This document shows positions 27,787 to 36,847 of a stretch of 64,000 nucleotides of DNA, one piece after another. The notes under the pieces are model-generated. The model worked only from the letters and a program-made list of their open reading frames with translations, ran no database searches and was not told where the DNA came from. The stretch comes from Flavobacteriales bacterium. Its GTDB lineage: Bacteria; Bacteroidota; Bacteroidia; JANQJC01. Positions within the stretch are counted from its first letter, which is position 1; each line of letters begins with the position of its first letter. Where the stretch lies: positions 20,092 to 84,091 of the forward strand of contig JANQJC010000096.1 of NCBI GenBank assembly GCA_028281825.1. The letters run 5' to 3'. Both the position numbers and the translations under genes were made by a program.

Positions 27787-28950
27787 TTATTTGAAGTCTA
27801 GTTTTTCTTGTGCCTTTTTAGCATAAAAACCACCTTGTTCAATTATTTCCTGGAGGGTGGCTTTAAGGTTCTTGTAATCCGCTAGTTGTTCAAAGGAAAG
27901 TGCTTTGTACCATTGGGCTTCTTCATAAAAAGTATTGATATAACTTTTCTCTACTTGAGAAAAAAACTGAATAGCCTTGTTAGCCTTGCCCAAGTTGTAA
28001 TAGCACAAGCCACCGTAAAAGAGCGCATTTTGGTCCTCAGGGAACTGTTCAAGTACAACCCTATAATCTTGAAGAGCTGCTTTGTAGTCATTTCTAGAGA
28101 ATTTACCCATTGCCTGCTTCAAATAGCTATCGTAAGATATTGTCTTGGTACTAGGGCCATACCTTTCCCACTCATTATTTTGTGCTTTGTATTCGTATTT
28201 GGCTTCTACCCCGCTTAAATCAAAGCCTGGAACATAAATTGCCTGGTCATAGAATTTGCTGTAATCCACTGTTTTCAAGTTGTTGTAGTACTTGAGTACC
28301 ACGTTTGACTTACTGGAAGATTTACTGACTTTGGGTGTTGGCAAATCTCCTTTAACATGTTCTGGTTCCAGGGCTGTTATTGAACCTTCAAATTGTTTCT
28401 TTTCTTCTTCCTCTTTTGTTTCAGGAACAATGGATGCTTTCTGTTCTTCCTGGTTTTCTAGGGCTACCTCATAAGAGATTTGCTTTTCTTCCGCTATTTC
28501 ATCGGCTTTCACTATTTCTTGCTGGTCTTGCTCAAAAGCACTGAGGTAAGAAGTTTCAATTATTTCTGCTGGCTGTTGTTCAGTTTTTTCAACTGGTACT
28601 TCTTGGGTTACATCATGCCTTTTTTGGAGATAATTAACTGTGATGAGGGCGGTGATAATAAAACCCACTAAAATAGCTAGCGCAGGCACAACCACTGGAG
28701 CCCTCAGCCAATCTGGCGTTCCCGAGACTGATTGTTGAAATTGTTTACGGTACTTGTTAATATTAGCAACGGCAGATAGATTTTGCTCATAACCCTCTAT
28801 GGCTTCAGCGTTAAGTTGATTAGCAGATATCTTTTGCTCAATAACATATTGCTCTTCACGCGTGACCTTGCCGCTCATGTATTTTTCCAACTCATCCTGC
28901 GAGAGAAAGCCGCTGTTTTCAAATATATGTTTACCTCGTAGCGAACTCAT
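27787..28950 (-). CDS. Membrane-anchored TPR protein, anti-sigma-like
   Basis: Protein of 387 residues. The N-terminus (LSQDELEKYMSGKVTREEQYVIEQKI) resembles the cytoplasmic sigma-binding module of Bacteroidota anti-sigma-like proteins but lacks zinc-binding Cys. One membrane helix lies at about residues 83-105, then an acidic Glu/Gln-rich linker, and a C-terminal periplasmic region with about three TPRs (YDSYLKQAMGKFSRNDYKAAL, ALFYGGLCYYNLGKANKAI). Its start lies inside the end of the ECF sigma gene (20-base overlap), so the two are translationally coupled; it is likely to regulate that sigma factor. Confidence 0.72.
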   Translation of the reverse strand: MSSLRGKHIFENSGFLSQDELEKYMSGKVTREEQYVIEQKISANQLNAEAIEGYEQNLSAVANINKYRKQFQQSVSGTPDWLRAPVVVPALAILVGFIITALITVNYLQKRHDVTQEVPVEKTEQQPAEIIETSYLSAFEQDQQEIVKADEIAEEKQISYEVALENQEEQKASIVPETKEEEEKKQFEGSITALEPEHVKGDLPTPKVSKSSSKSNVVLKYYNNLKTVDYSKFYDQAIYVPGFDLSGVEAKYEYKAQNNEWERYGPSTKTISYDSYLKQAMGKFSRNDYKAALQDYRVVLEQFPEDQNALFYGGLCYYNLGKANKAIQFFSQVEKSYINTFYEEAQWYKALSFEQLADYKNLKATLQEIIEQGGFYAKKAQEKLDFK

Positions 28951-29521
28951 TATATTGGGATAAAATCATTTTCAAATTACGTTTACCGTTTTGTATGTGG
29001 CTTTTCACCTCATTCATGCTAAAACCCGTTTGTTCTGAGACCTCCTTGTAGCAATACTGCTTGATATAAAAAAGCACGATGCATTGCTTTTGTTCAGACT
29101 TGAGCTTTTCGATAGCCTGTTCTAGCTTGGTTAATTGCTTCTCTTTTACCTCGATGTCTTCACTATCATCCACTTCAGGGGCACTTTTTATCTCTACTTC
29201 GTATTCATTTTCTCTCTTAAGGGCACGGCCTTTCGTGCGAAGGTAGGTGAAGCAATAGTTTCGCGTTACCACATACAGCCAAGCATTGATGTTGTCAATT
29301 TCCTTTTCTTCAAAATCTTTCAAGAGGCGCTCATAGATTGCCAAAACTGCTTCATTACTTTCGTATTCATTTTTTAGATACTTCAAACAAACACCAAATA
29401 CCAAATGGAAATACCGCTCAAACAGTACTTCCAGGTATTTGCTGCTGCCCGATTGCCTATATTTCTCAATAAGCTCATGGTCGTCCAACTTTTTGATATT
29501 TTTTCTATTGAAGAAAAACAT
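28931..29521 (-). CDS. ECF-type RNA polymerase sigma factor
   Basis: Sigma-70 family protein of 196 residues. Region 2 is seen at about residues 28-95 (LFERYFHLVFGVCLKYLKN, NINAWLYVVTRNYCFTYLR) and region 4 at about residues 130-190 (LKSEQKQCIVLFYIKQYCYKEV, then the helix-turn-helix TGFSMNEVKSHIQNGKRNL). It starts two bases after the stop of the plug-domain gene and overlaps the TPR gene. Its targets are unknown. The gene order suggests that the TPR protein restrains it and that the plug-domain protein may be the surface partner. Confidence 0.9.
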   Translation of the reverse strand: MFFFNRKNIKKLDDHELIEKYRQSGSSKYLEVLFERYFHLVFGVCLKYLKNEYESNEAVLAIYERLLKDFEEKEIDNINAWLYVVTRNYCFTYLRTKGRALKRENEYEVEIKSAPEVDDSEDIEVKEKQLTKLEQAIEKLKSEQKQCIVLFYIKQYCYKEVSEQTGFSMNEVKSHIQNGKRNLKMILSQYNEFATR

Positions 29522-29523
29522 AT

Positions 29524-30249
29524 TTAGCGCCTGCCAGAATTATATTGATTATACAGGTCAAAATAGCTATTTGTCTCGATTACAATCACTCCTCCTGTCA
29601 AGTCTCCATACATAGCCGGCACACCACCGCCGTATACTTCCATACTTTTGATAGAGCGGGCGGGCGCAACACCGTTAAGGCTTTTTACTCTCATGCCATC
29701 CACATAATAGGCGTTTGTGCCCTCTCTTGCTCCGCGCATTCTCACTTGTCCATCTGATGATTGTTGAACTCCTGGTACAGTGGCTGCAATAGCAGAAATA
29801 TCAGTAGGGTCTGGAGCCCTTTGAATAAAAACAGGGTCTAGTACTTCAATGGAAGGTTTATCAGGCCGAATGAGTGGGTTAGTGTATGCAATGACTATTA
29901 CACCTTCATCACCACCAATTAAAATCGCTTTGGTTTTTAAAAGTATATCCTGCAAAGGCAGTACTTCGCTGGTGTTTAGCTTTATGCCAGTTATAATAGC
30001 AGTTTGCATGCCCATAGAAGAAACAGTTAAGTTGTAAGTGCCAGCTGATAAAGGCTTTATTCTAAAATTCCCATCTATGTCCGTAGCAGAGCCTATTTTA
30101 GCCCCCCCTACTTCGACATATACATTAGCACCTATTACAGGCTCACCGGTTTCTTCATCCAGCACCCTGCCATTTATTTGGCTGTTTCTTTGGGCAAAAC
30201 TGATGAGACCTAGAAGAACAAAGACGCTTGCAAATAGTACTTTTTTCAT
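29524..30249 (-). CDS. Barrel-less TonB-dependent receptor plug protein with CarboxypepD_reg-like domain
   Basis: Protein of 241 residues: signal peptide (ending LISFAQ), a CarboxypepD_reg-like beta domain (INGRVLDEETGEPVIGANVYVE) at about residues 25-110, then a TonB plug domain (SAIAATVPGVQQSSDGQVRMRG, YYVDGMRVKS, MEVYGGGVPAMYGDLTGGVIVI) to residue 230. The 600 or more residues of beta-barrel expected in SusC-type receptors are absent; the reading frame ends cleanly and the next gene starts two bases later, so this does not look like a simple break. It heads the operon with the sigma factor and TPR protein. It may be a signalling plug rather than a transporter. Confidence 0.82.
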   Translation of the reverse strand: MKKVLFASVFVLLGLISFAQRNSQINGRVLDEETGEPVIGANVYVEVGGAKIGSATDIDGNFRIKPLSAGTYNLTVSSMGMQTAIITGIKLNTSEVLPLQDILLKTKAILIGGDEGVIVIAYTNPLIRPDKPSIEVLDPVFIQRAPDPTDISAIAATVPGVQQSSDGQVRMRGAREGTNAYYVDGMRVKSLNGVAPARSIKSMEVYGGGVPAMYGDLTGGVIVIETNSYFDLYNQYNSGRR

Positions 30250-30408
30250 GGTTTCCTTGGTTTAAATTTCGTTTAAATGAATCCACCATGCAACCTATTC
30301 CACAAAATTTTTCGAAAAAAGTTTAGTTTTCAACAATCGATGTATCTTCCTCAATGATTTTTTTAATTTGGTGCGACGTTTTATTTCTAACTGTTTTAAA
30401 CTATAAAA

Positions 30409-31224
30409 ATGAGAACATTACTGATTATTGTGTGCGTGATGGCAATCAACTTATCTTTTGCCTTGAACCCTTCGAGAACCTATAAGCAAAGGCCTGATAA
30501 ATACAACATGGAGTATGATGAATTGAAAGTGCAAACTGAAGATGGCGCTACTTTGAACGCCTGGTATTTTCCTGCTTCAAAGAAAACCACCGACATGATA
30601 CTTATCAGCCATAATGGTGAGGGTAATATGGCTGACTACCTGAGGAGGGTTGACCAGTTTCGCTCTAACTACAACGTGATGATATATGACTACAGGGGTT
30701 TTGGTGAAAGCAGTGAGTTTGAAATTGATAATAACATGTACATCTATCCACACTTTCAGGATGATTTTTTGGCTATGATAGACTACTGTAAGGCCAAGTA
30801 CACCTCACAATTTCACCTTTATGGCTGGGGTATTGGAGCCGGATTATCACTAGGTATTGGCTATCATAGGAAAGAAGTGAAAAAGATAATAGCCGATACT
30901 CCTTTCTTCTCAATGGAAGACCTTGAAGAAAGATTTGGAAAGTGGGACGAACCGATGGAAGTGCCTTTTGCTGGATATGATAAGAAAAATGAGCCTTTCT
31001 ACGCTTTGGATGAAGCTACCTCAGACCGCTTGCAGGGAGTACTACTTATAGTAGGGAGTAATGATGCCCTTTACAGCGTTGAAGACATGAAAACCTTACA
31101 ACAAAAGCAGAAAAAGCTGATTGAAAAAGAGATTTATGTGGTTGAGAACCCCGACAAAAAAGATAATTTCAGGGTTGATAAAGCTGGCTACTTCAAAAGA
31201 ATAAATGACTTTTTGGGTAGTTAA
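30409..31224 (+). CDS. Exported alpha/beta-hydrolase-fold protein lacking the catalytic Ser and His
   Basis: Protein of 271 residues with a signal peptide and an alpha/beta-hydrolase fold (LNAWYFPASKK, MIYDYRGFGES, LLIVGSNDALYSVEDM). The nucleophile elbow reads YGWGIGAG at residues 138-145, so Gly141 replaces the serine of GxSxG. The region that should carry the catalytic His (VVENPDKKDNFRVDKAGYF) has none. The Asp in NDALY remains. It therefore looks like a pseudoenzyme derived from a BEM46/FrsA-like hydrolase; binding or structural function is more likely than catalysis. A terminator follows. Confidence 0.75.
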   Translation: MRTLLIIVCVMAINLSFALNPSRTYKQRPDKYNMEYDELKVQTEDGATLNAWYFPASKKTTDMILISHNGEGNMADYLRRVDQFRSNYNVMIYDYRGFGESSEFEIDNNMYIYPHFQDDFLAMIDYCKAKYTSQFHLYGWGIGAGLSLGIGYHRKEVKKIIADTPFFSMEDLEERFGKWDEPMEVPFAGYDKKNEPFYALDEATSDRLQGVLLIVGSNDALYSVEDMKTLQQKQKKLIEKEIYVVENPDKKDNFRVDKAGYFKRINDFLGS

Positions 31225-31245
31225 AAACAAACTACACTATAGTGG

Positions 31246-31273
31246 AAAAGGCGCATTAATCATGCGCTTTTTT
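31246..31273 (+). terminator. Rho-independent terminator after the hydrolase-like gene
   Basis: The stem GCGCA/TGCGC (31251-31255 with 31263-31267), extended by A/T pairs, has a seven-base loop and is followed by a run of six T. Confidence 0.8.
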
Positions 31274-31367
31274 CGTTTATCATAAATTGGTGAGCAATAA
31301 TTAGCTATCAAACAGTGTTAATATCATATGCACAACATTTACGAGTTTCACCATAACCTACTCCATC

Positions 31368-33617
31368 ATGAAAAAGCTAATAATTGCGCTTTTGGCTGTT
31401 GTGCCATTGATATCATTGGCCCAGTATCCTGACAATGACGAATTCACCATTTTTATTACTGTAAAAAACGATGAAGGAAAAATTGTTCCCTTCACCAATC
31501 TTGTATTGACCGAAAAGGTAAGCAAGCAAGAAACAAGCGTTACCACTGACGTTAGAGGTAAAGTAGAAGTAAGAGCCACCAGAGGGAAAAATTACCTGGT
31601 AAGCTTTGACGATGCCGAAGGCATTACAGAACTGAGCACCCCTGCCCGTGGGCAGACTTTTTACACCAAAACACTCATTTACAATCCTATTGGTGGCATT
31701 GAAACAACTACACTTGATTCTATTTATCAAAAGATATCAGGCAGAGACAGAGCTGGAGATAACGATGCCATTGTAAACATAAGGTTGAGCAATCGTGTGG
31801 GCAGGCCATTGAGGAATACGGAAGTCAGACTGGTTTCTAACAGAGCCAAAAAGGTCTACATTGCAACTTCTAACGGTACTGGAGAGGCCAAGTTTCTGGT
31901 TCCTACCAATCAAACTTATGATATTGGTGTGGAAGATATAGATGGTTACAGGGATATTACCTTACCTGAACGCGGAAGACTAACCATTAATAAGGGATTT
32001 AAATTTCAGCCTACAGAAATTACAGAAATCGTTAATGGTGATACCATTACCCAGGAATGGCCTGACCGCTCTGGCCCGACTTCTGCCAGGGCTTACGTGA
32101 ATATGCTTTTGAAAAACCCACAAGGTGAGCCCTTACCCAATGAGAAAGTGTATATAGATGTGAAGATTGGACCCGAAGTATATATGGCTACCTCTAATGA
32201 AAGTGGTGTAGCGGAATTCTTGTTACCCAAAGGTCATGAGTACCTGCTGAACTTTGAATATGAGCGTGGAGTGGATATTTTGAATTATATGGAAAAGAGG
32301 GGTTTTCATACGACAGAGATAGAATACAGCTACATGGGCTCAGAAAGGATTGAAGAGTATTATGAAACAGCTAAAAAGGACAAAAATGGTTTCCGCATAG
32401 AGTTTATGGAAACACCAGTAAAAAGAATTGCTTTTGATGAGCGCAATGTAGAAATCACAGACCAAGGTTTTAACATTAATATGCCCAAGGAAGTTAAAAC
32501 ACCTACCCCGGCTATTGGTGAAGATATGTTGTTTATTGATGGTGGTTATTACTCGAATGAGTTTTACAGTTTTGATAAAAAAAATGGTAAATTTAATTGG
32601 GGAATTTCTCTTGGAGAAAGCGGCTCTTCATCAGCGGTGTATGAAGACGGAGTGGTATTACTTATCACTGAGTCATGCACCCTATATGCACTTGAAGCTG
32701 GCACGGGCAGGTTGCTTTGGAGCAAGTGGTTGGGACCCAACATTTATTCTTCACCAACTGTAGCCAATGGCAGAGTGTATGCTGTATATCCAAATGAATT
32801 AGGCCCCATGTTATACAGTGCCAAGGGTAAGCAAAACAATAATGTAGTTGCATGTTTTGACCTTAAATCAGGTGATATAGTATGGCAAAACTGGATGGAC
32901 GCAGAAGTATTGGCTTCAGCAGTGTTGAGTGGCAACTCAGTTTACCTTACTTCTGTTGCTGGCACATTATACCAGTTTAGCAAAGACAAGGGAGTGTTGA
33001 TGAATACCCAAAATGTAGCTGCTGTAACTCCTCCAACGGTAGTAAAGGACAAGTTATTTGTGAGCATTAGAGATACCAAAGATGCCACCAAGGAACAGGT
33101 GGCTATCTTCAATGCCAATGACTTGAAGCTCATTAAAAAAGTAGACCAACTCTCATCAGCAGCACAGTATCCTAACCTTGCCGAGTTAGATGCTGATTTC
33201 CGCATGAACTACAATGGTAGCCGTATTTTACATTATAGGGGCAAGAACTATAATGTGATGGCTGATAAGCTGTATTGCTCAGACCCTGAAAGTGGCAATG
33301 TGTTGTGGACAAAAGTACTACCAGGTGTGGCTATGAGTGATGATAAACCTACAGAAGGCATGCCAATAGTGGTGAATGGAAAGTTGATTGTACCCACCAA
33401 ATCGGGTAAGCTTCAGGTATATAACCCATTAAATGGTAATCTTGAAAAGGAGTTTGATATAGGTGCTACACCCAATAACCAAGCTATTGTTCATGATGGC
33501 TGGATATATAGCGGCACTGTAGAAGGTAAATTGGTATCCATCAACACTAAGGACAAGAACTTTACTGGGTGGCCTATGTGGGGACTTAACGCAAGCCATA
33601 ACCCGGTGGTGGAATAG
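31368..33617 (+). CDS. Secreted PQQ-like beta-propeller protein with N-terminal Ig-like repeats
   Basis: Protein of 749 residues with a signal peptide ending PLISLAQ. Three related beta-sandwich repeats of about 95 residues occupy residues 20-330; each has a pattern like VYMATSNESGVAEFLLPKGHEYLLNF, resembling prealbumin-like or big Ig-like folds. Residues about 375-749 form a PQQ-type propeller of the BamB fold (YSFDKKNGKFNWGISLGES, LYALEAGTGRLLWSKWLG, YCSDPESGNVLWTKVL). No PQQ-dehydrogenase active site or T9SS domain is seen. It is probably a periplasmic or outer-membrane scaffold. Its stop lies one base from the stop of the convergent Nramp-like gene. Confidence 0.82.
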   Translation: MKKLIIALLAVVPLISLAQYPDNDEFTIFITVKNDEGKIVPFTNLVLTEKVSKQETSVTTDVRGKVEVRATRGKNYLVSFDDAEGITELSTPARGQTFYTKTLIYNPIGGIETTTLDSIYQKISGRDRAGDNDAIVNIRLSNRVGRPLRNTEVRLVSNRAKKVYIATSNGTGEAKFLVPTNQTYDIGVEDIDGYRDITLPERGRLTINKGFKFQPTEITEIVNGDTITQEWPDRSGPTSARAYVNMLLKNPQGEPLPNEKVYIDVKIGPEVYMATSNESGVAEFLLPKGHEYLLNFEYERGVDILNYMEKRGFHTTEIEYSYMGSERIEEYYETAKKDKNGFRIEFMETPVKRIAFDERNVEITDQGFNINMPKEVKTPTPAIGEDMLFIDGGYYSNEFYSFDKKNGKFNWGISLGESGSSSAVYEDGVVLLITESCTLYALEAGTGRLLWSKWLGPNIYSSPTVANGRVYAVYPNELGPMLYSAKGKQNNNVVACFDLKSGDIVWQNWMDAEVLASAVLSGNSVYLTSVAGTLYQFSKDKGVLMNTQNVAAVTPPTVVKDKLFVSIRDTKDATKEQVAIFNANDLKLIKKVDQLSSAAQYPNLAELDADFRMNYNGSRILHYRGKNYNVMADKLYCSDPESGNVLWTKVLPGVAMSDDKPTEGMPIVVNGKLIVPTKSGKLQVYNPLNGNLEKEFDIGATPNNQAIVHDGWIYSGTVEGKLVSINTKDKNFTGWPMWGLNASHNPVVE

Positions 33618-33618
33618 C

Positions 33619-34860
33619 TTACAGGAACTTTCCGAGAGAATCAATAAAACCATCTATGCCGAGCCCTCCCATCACTAGGGCGAAAAGAAGGATTAGGGCA
33701 AGAATGATGTTATCTAAGGTGCTATTGGCATGCTCACCCATTATTTTCTTTTGGCTGGTAACGTAGAAGATACATATTACTGTGGCTGGTAAAACCAATG
33801 TAGCGAAGGCTTGTGAGGCTATCATTACGAATACTGGCCTCGCCCCTAAGAATGGCACCACCAAGCCCAATAGAGACATTGCCAATACCAATAAGCGGAA
33901 AGAAGTCTTTTTCATGTCCCGCTTCCACGAGAAGAAATCACATAGCAACCATGGCAGAAGCAAGGTATTCGGGAATTGTGAAGACAAACCAGCGGCTGCT
34001 ATACCCACTACAAATATCCCAACGGCGTATTTACCTGCTACTGGTTCTAATAGTGGTATCATCTCTTTGGCATCATCCAAATGTAGACCGTTAACATATA
34101 AGGTGCCAGCAGCCGCCGCCATGATGGAGGCAGAAATCAGAAACATCATGGATGCACTTACAATGGCATCCCTGTTTTGGATGGACAAATCTTTGATGCC
34201 CCACCCCTGCTCTTTTACAAGCGTGGTGCGTACAATAAATATCATTGATGATACCGTAGTGCCTACCATACCAGCCGTAACTAATGAGGCACCAGCTAAA
34301 GAAGTGTCATCACCCGTGGGCATACCAGGCACTAATCCATTGAGAATATCGCCCAATGGTGGCATCATGATGAAAAAGTTGATGAAGAAGCATAGGCCCA
34401 TAAAAGCTACCATAATGGCAAGTGCTTTTTCGAACACCTTGGTTGTTCCAATCAAGAAAATACTGTAAACCAGACCTACCCCGAATATGGCCCAAACCTT
34501 TGCTGAGATGCCTCCTGTATGCCAAGTTTTACTCCACTCATTGAGCACATCGGCTACTATGCCCATTACCCCCATTATACCACCACTTACGTTTACCGTA
34601 AGTGCGATAATAAAGAACCAACCTACGGCAGGATGTAAATGCTTCTTAAAAGCAAAGAGGGCAGTTTCACCTGTGACTATGGTATACTTTCCAAAAAGGC
34701 GAATGAGATACCAAGTGACTATGCACGAAAGAAGAATAGTCCAAAGCATGGCCATGCCATAATTGGCACCAGCCTTGGCCATTGCTGTTACGCTACCTGT
34801 ACCGATATTGAAACCGATAAGGAAAAGCCCTGGAAGTATGGATTTAAGAAACTTATTCAC
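33619..34860 (-). CDS. Nramp-superfamily transporter with atypical metal site
   Basis: Integral membrane protein of 413 residues with about eleven helices, of the Nramp/SLC11 family (SILPGLFLIGFNIGTGSVTAMAKAGA at the N-terminus; AVGIFVVGIAAAGLSSQFPN later). Canonical Nramp proteins bind manganese or iron through a DPGN motif in helix 1 and an MPH motif in helix 6. Here helix 1 reads FNIGTGS and helix 6 reads AGMVGTTVSSMIF, so the Asp, Asn and Met ligands are missing. Transport of another ion, such as magnesium, or of an organic solute is possible. It stands alone. Confidence 0.8.
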   Translation of the reverse strand: MNKFLKSILPGLFLIGFNIGTGSVTAMAKAGANYGMAMLWTILLSCIVTWYLIRLFGKYTIVTGETALFAFKKHLHPAVGWFFIIALTVNVSGGIMGVMGIVADVLNEWSKTWHTGGISAKVWAIFGVGLVYSIFLIGTTKVFEKALAIMVAFMGLCFFINFFIMMPPLGDILNGLVPGMPTGDDTSLAGASLVTAGMVGTTVSSMIFIVRTTLVKEQGWGIKDLSIQNRDAIVSASMMFLISASIMAAAAGTLYVNGLHLDDAKEMIPLLEPVAGKYAVGIFVVGIAAAGLSSQFPNTLLLPWLLCDFFSWKRDMKKTSFRLLVLAMSLLGLVVPFLGARPVFVMIASQAFATLVLPATVICIFYVTSQKKIMGEHANSTLDNIILALILLFALVMGGLGIDGFIDSLGKFL

Positions 34861-34909
34861 GCCGATTAACGGCGGAAATTAAGAAATGTTTCCCACTTTG
34901 CAAGTAGGC

Positions 34910-36562
34910 CTATAGTTTTATGCCTATTACCAGCACGTCATCTACCTGCTCTTGAGTGCCTTTCCATTCAATGAGGTGCTCTTTTAGAAGGTCATATTGC
35001 TCTTCTATTGGTTTTGGTGATACTTTAGATAGCAAATCAGTAAATGCTTTTTTCATCATTTTTTTGCCTGAGGAACCACCAAATTGTGAATAATACCCAT
35101 CAGATGAGAGGTATATGCGATCTCCTGTCTTGTAATCAATAGTATGCTGTTCAAACTCTTTGGTGCCCTGATAATTGAAAAAGCCACCTAAAGGATATTT
35201 GCTGCCTTGTATCTCCTTTAGTTTACCTTCATTGAAGTAAAACAACGGCCTTAATGCACCAGCAAAAGTTAATTGTTTTGATGTTTTATCCACTCTACAA
35301 AAGGCCACATCCATTCCATCATTCATTTCCTTGCCAGTTTCAGTCTGCAGGGCTTTTATAATGCCTTCGTCCAACTCTCTCAGCACATCGGCTGGTTCGG
35401 TTTTTCCTTCTTCTGCTACAATTCTATTAAGCAGCTGATGGCCAATCATTGACATGAATGCCCCGGGCACACCGTGACCTGTGCAATCTACTGCTGCGAT
35501 ATAGAATTTATCATCTTTTTGATAGTGCCAATAAAAATCCCCGCTTACTATGTCTTTAGGCATCCAAAGGACAAATGATTCTGGAAATAGCACTTTATAC
35601 TCAGCCAGCTTAGAAAGCAAAGCTCGCTGGATGAGCTTGGCATATCTAAGGCTATTGGTCATCTCACGATTCTTTTGAGCAAGAGACTTGTTGGCAAAGG
35701 TGAGTGCCCAGGTGCGCTCTTTCACTTTGTTTTCCAGTTCCTCTGTAAGTTCCCGCAAGGCCAATTCTGTGCTATGCAAGGTGGTAATGTCCTGAACAGT
35801 TGCAAATACCTTCATTTGCTCCCGCCCATTTACAATTTTGTTCCCCTTGAGTATTGTGTGCAACATTTTTTCGTTGCCATCACCAGTAACGATTCTTCCA
35901 TTGAACTCTACATTATCTTCAAGCCCTTCTGCTATGGCTTGAATTTTTTGCTCAGCTGTTTGTTTGTCTTCCTCATGAAAAAAATCGAGAAGGGAATTAT
36001 ATCGCGCATCAAACTCATCCCTGGAAATTTCAAATATTCTGAACATTTCGTCAGACCAACTCATTTTACCCGACTTTACATTCCACTCCCAATTGCCTAG
36101 CTTGGCCATGTGTTCAGCTTCAGCCAGGCGTTTTTGGCTAACCACAAGGTTTTTAACTGCTATACTGCGTTCATGCTCAAGGTGTTTTCTTTCAATCACC
36201 CTATTTATAGCATCCGGCAGACGGCTTAGGCGGTCTTTAAGTATATAATCATCCACACCTGCTTTGAGGCATTTTACTGCAATTTCATCAGGCATACTGC
36301 CTGTAACCATTATAAATGGGCAAGTGTAACCTATTTGCCTTACTTCGGAGTAGGCTGAAAGTCCATTATAATTAGTGAGGCTGTAATCAGAAAGAATGAT
36401 GTCAGGATTAAAGCTATCCAAGGAGTCAAGAAGTTCTTGCCTAGTTTCTGTAACCAGATACTCAAATGACATATTCGCTTTCTCTAACGTTTTAATGACC
36501 ATCTGAGTGTCTGTCAATCTATCCTCAAGAATTAAAATCCGCAGTTTATTTCTTTCACCCAT
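34910..36562 (-). CDS. Response regulator with PAS and SpoIIE-type PP2C phosphatase domains
   Basis: Cytoplasmic signalling protein of 550 residues. REC domain at about 1-125: acidic pocket LILEDRLTD, phosphoacceptor Asp in ILSDYSLTN, Thr in MVTGS, Lys in ILKDRL. A PAS domain follows (LGNWEWNVKSGKMSWSDEMFRIFE, residues about 155-265), then a coiled coil and the PP2C-type phosphatase (IVSGDFYWHY, AAVDCTGHGVPGAFMSMIG, YLSSDGYYSQFGG, VDDVLVIGIKL) with the metal-binding Asp residues. It probably dephosphorylates an anti-sigma antagonist or a similar Ser/Thr phosphoprotein; no such partner is in the window. The three small orphan genes lie directly upstream on the same strand. Confidence 0.9.
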   Translation of the reverse strand: MGERNKLRILILEDRLTDTQMVIKTLEKANMSFEYLVTETRQELLDSLDSFNPDIILSDYSLTNYNGLSAYSEVRQIGYTCPFIMVTGSMPDEIAVKCLKAGVDDYILKDRLSRLPDAINRVIERKHLEHERSIAVKNLVVSQKRLAEAEHMAKLGNWEWNVKSGKMSWSDEMFRIFEISRDEFDARYNSLLDFFHEEDKQTAEQKIQAIAEGLEDNVEFNGRIVTGDGNEKMLHTILKGNKIVNGREQMKVFATVQDITTLHSTELALRELTEELENKVKERTWALTFANKSLAQKNREMTNSLRYAKLIQRALLSKLAEYKVLFPESFVLWMPKDIVSGDFYWHYQKDDKFYIAAVDCTGHGVPGAFMSMIGHQLLNRIVAEEGKTEPADVLRELDEGIIKALQTETGKEMNDGMDVAFCRVDKTSKQLTFAGALRPLFYFNEGKLKEIQGSKYPLGGFFNYQGTKEFEQHTIDYKTGDRIYLSSDGYYSQFGGSSGKKMMKKAFTDLLSKVSPKPIEEQYDLLKEHLIEWKGTQEQVDDVLVIGIKL

Positions 36563-36618
36563 AAGTTAAGATATTAGCCAAAAACCAGATTTCGTTGACC
36601 TAAACTTAACTTGGTTAG

Positions 36619-36843
36619 TTATTGAATTGTTTTGAATTCTAGCTTTTGTAGATTAGCAAATATGTTTTCATCAAAGGTTGGTGCCCATTGTTTTAGTTCA
36701 CTTTTATGAGTGTTTTTATTGAGCCACTCTTGTTCTTCTTTCTTTTCAAAATACCTGTATAAACCTAATCCTATTGCCAAGACTATCACTATAAAGCATA
36801 TTAGCCCTATATCCTTTACAACTGATTTCAGAAATAGTATCAT
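36619..36843 (-). CDS. Small single-pass membrane protein, orphan
   Basis: Protein of 74 residues with one membrane helix (IGLICFIVIVLAIGLGLYRYF, residues about 12-32) preceded by a short basic segment and followed by a charged tail that ends KLEFKTIQ. No family is recognised. It starts four bases after the stop of the 113-residue gene, which supports it being real. It lies 56 bases upstream of the response regulator. Confidence 0.6.
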   Translation of the reverse strand: MILFLKSVVKDIGLICFIVIVLAIGLGLYRYFEKKEEQEWLNKNTHKSELKQWAPTFDENIFANLQKLEFKTIQ

Positions 36844-36847
36844 TTGC

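Noticed and set aside
34910..36562. Response regulator as a two-component DNA-binding regulator
   Set aside because: No DNA-binding domain is present; the output is a SpoIIE-type phosphatase.
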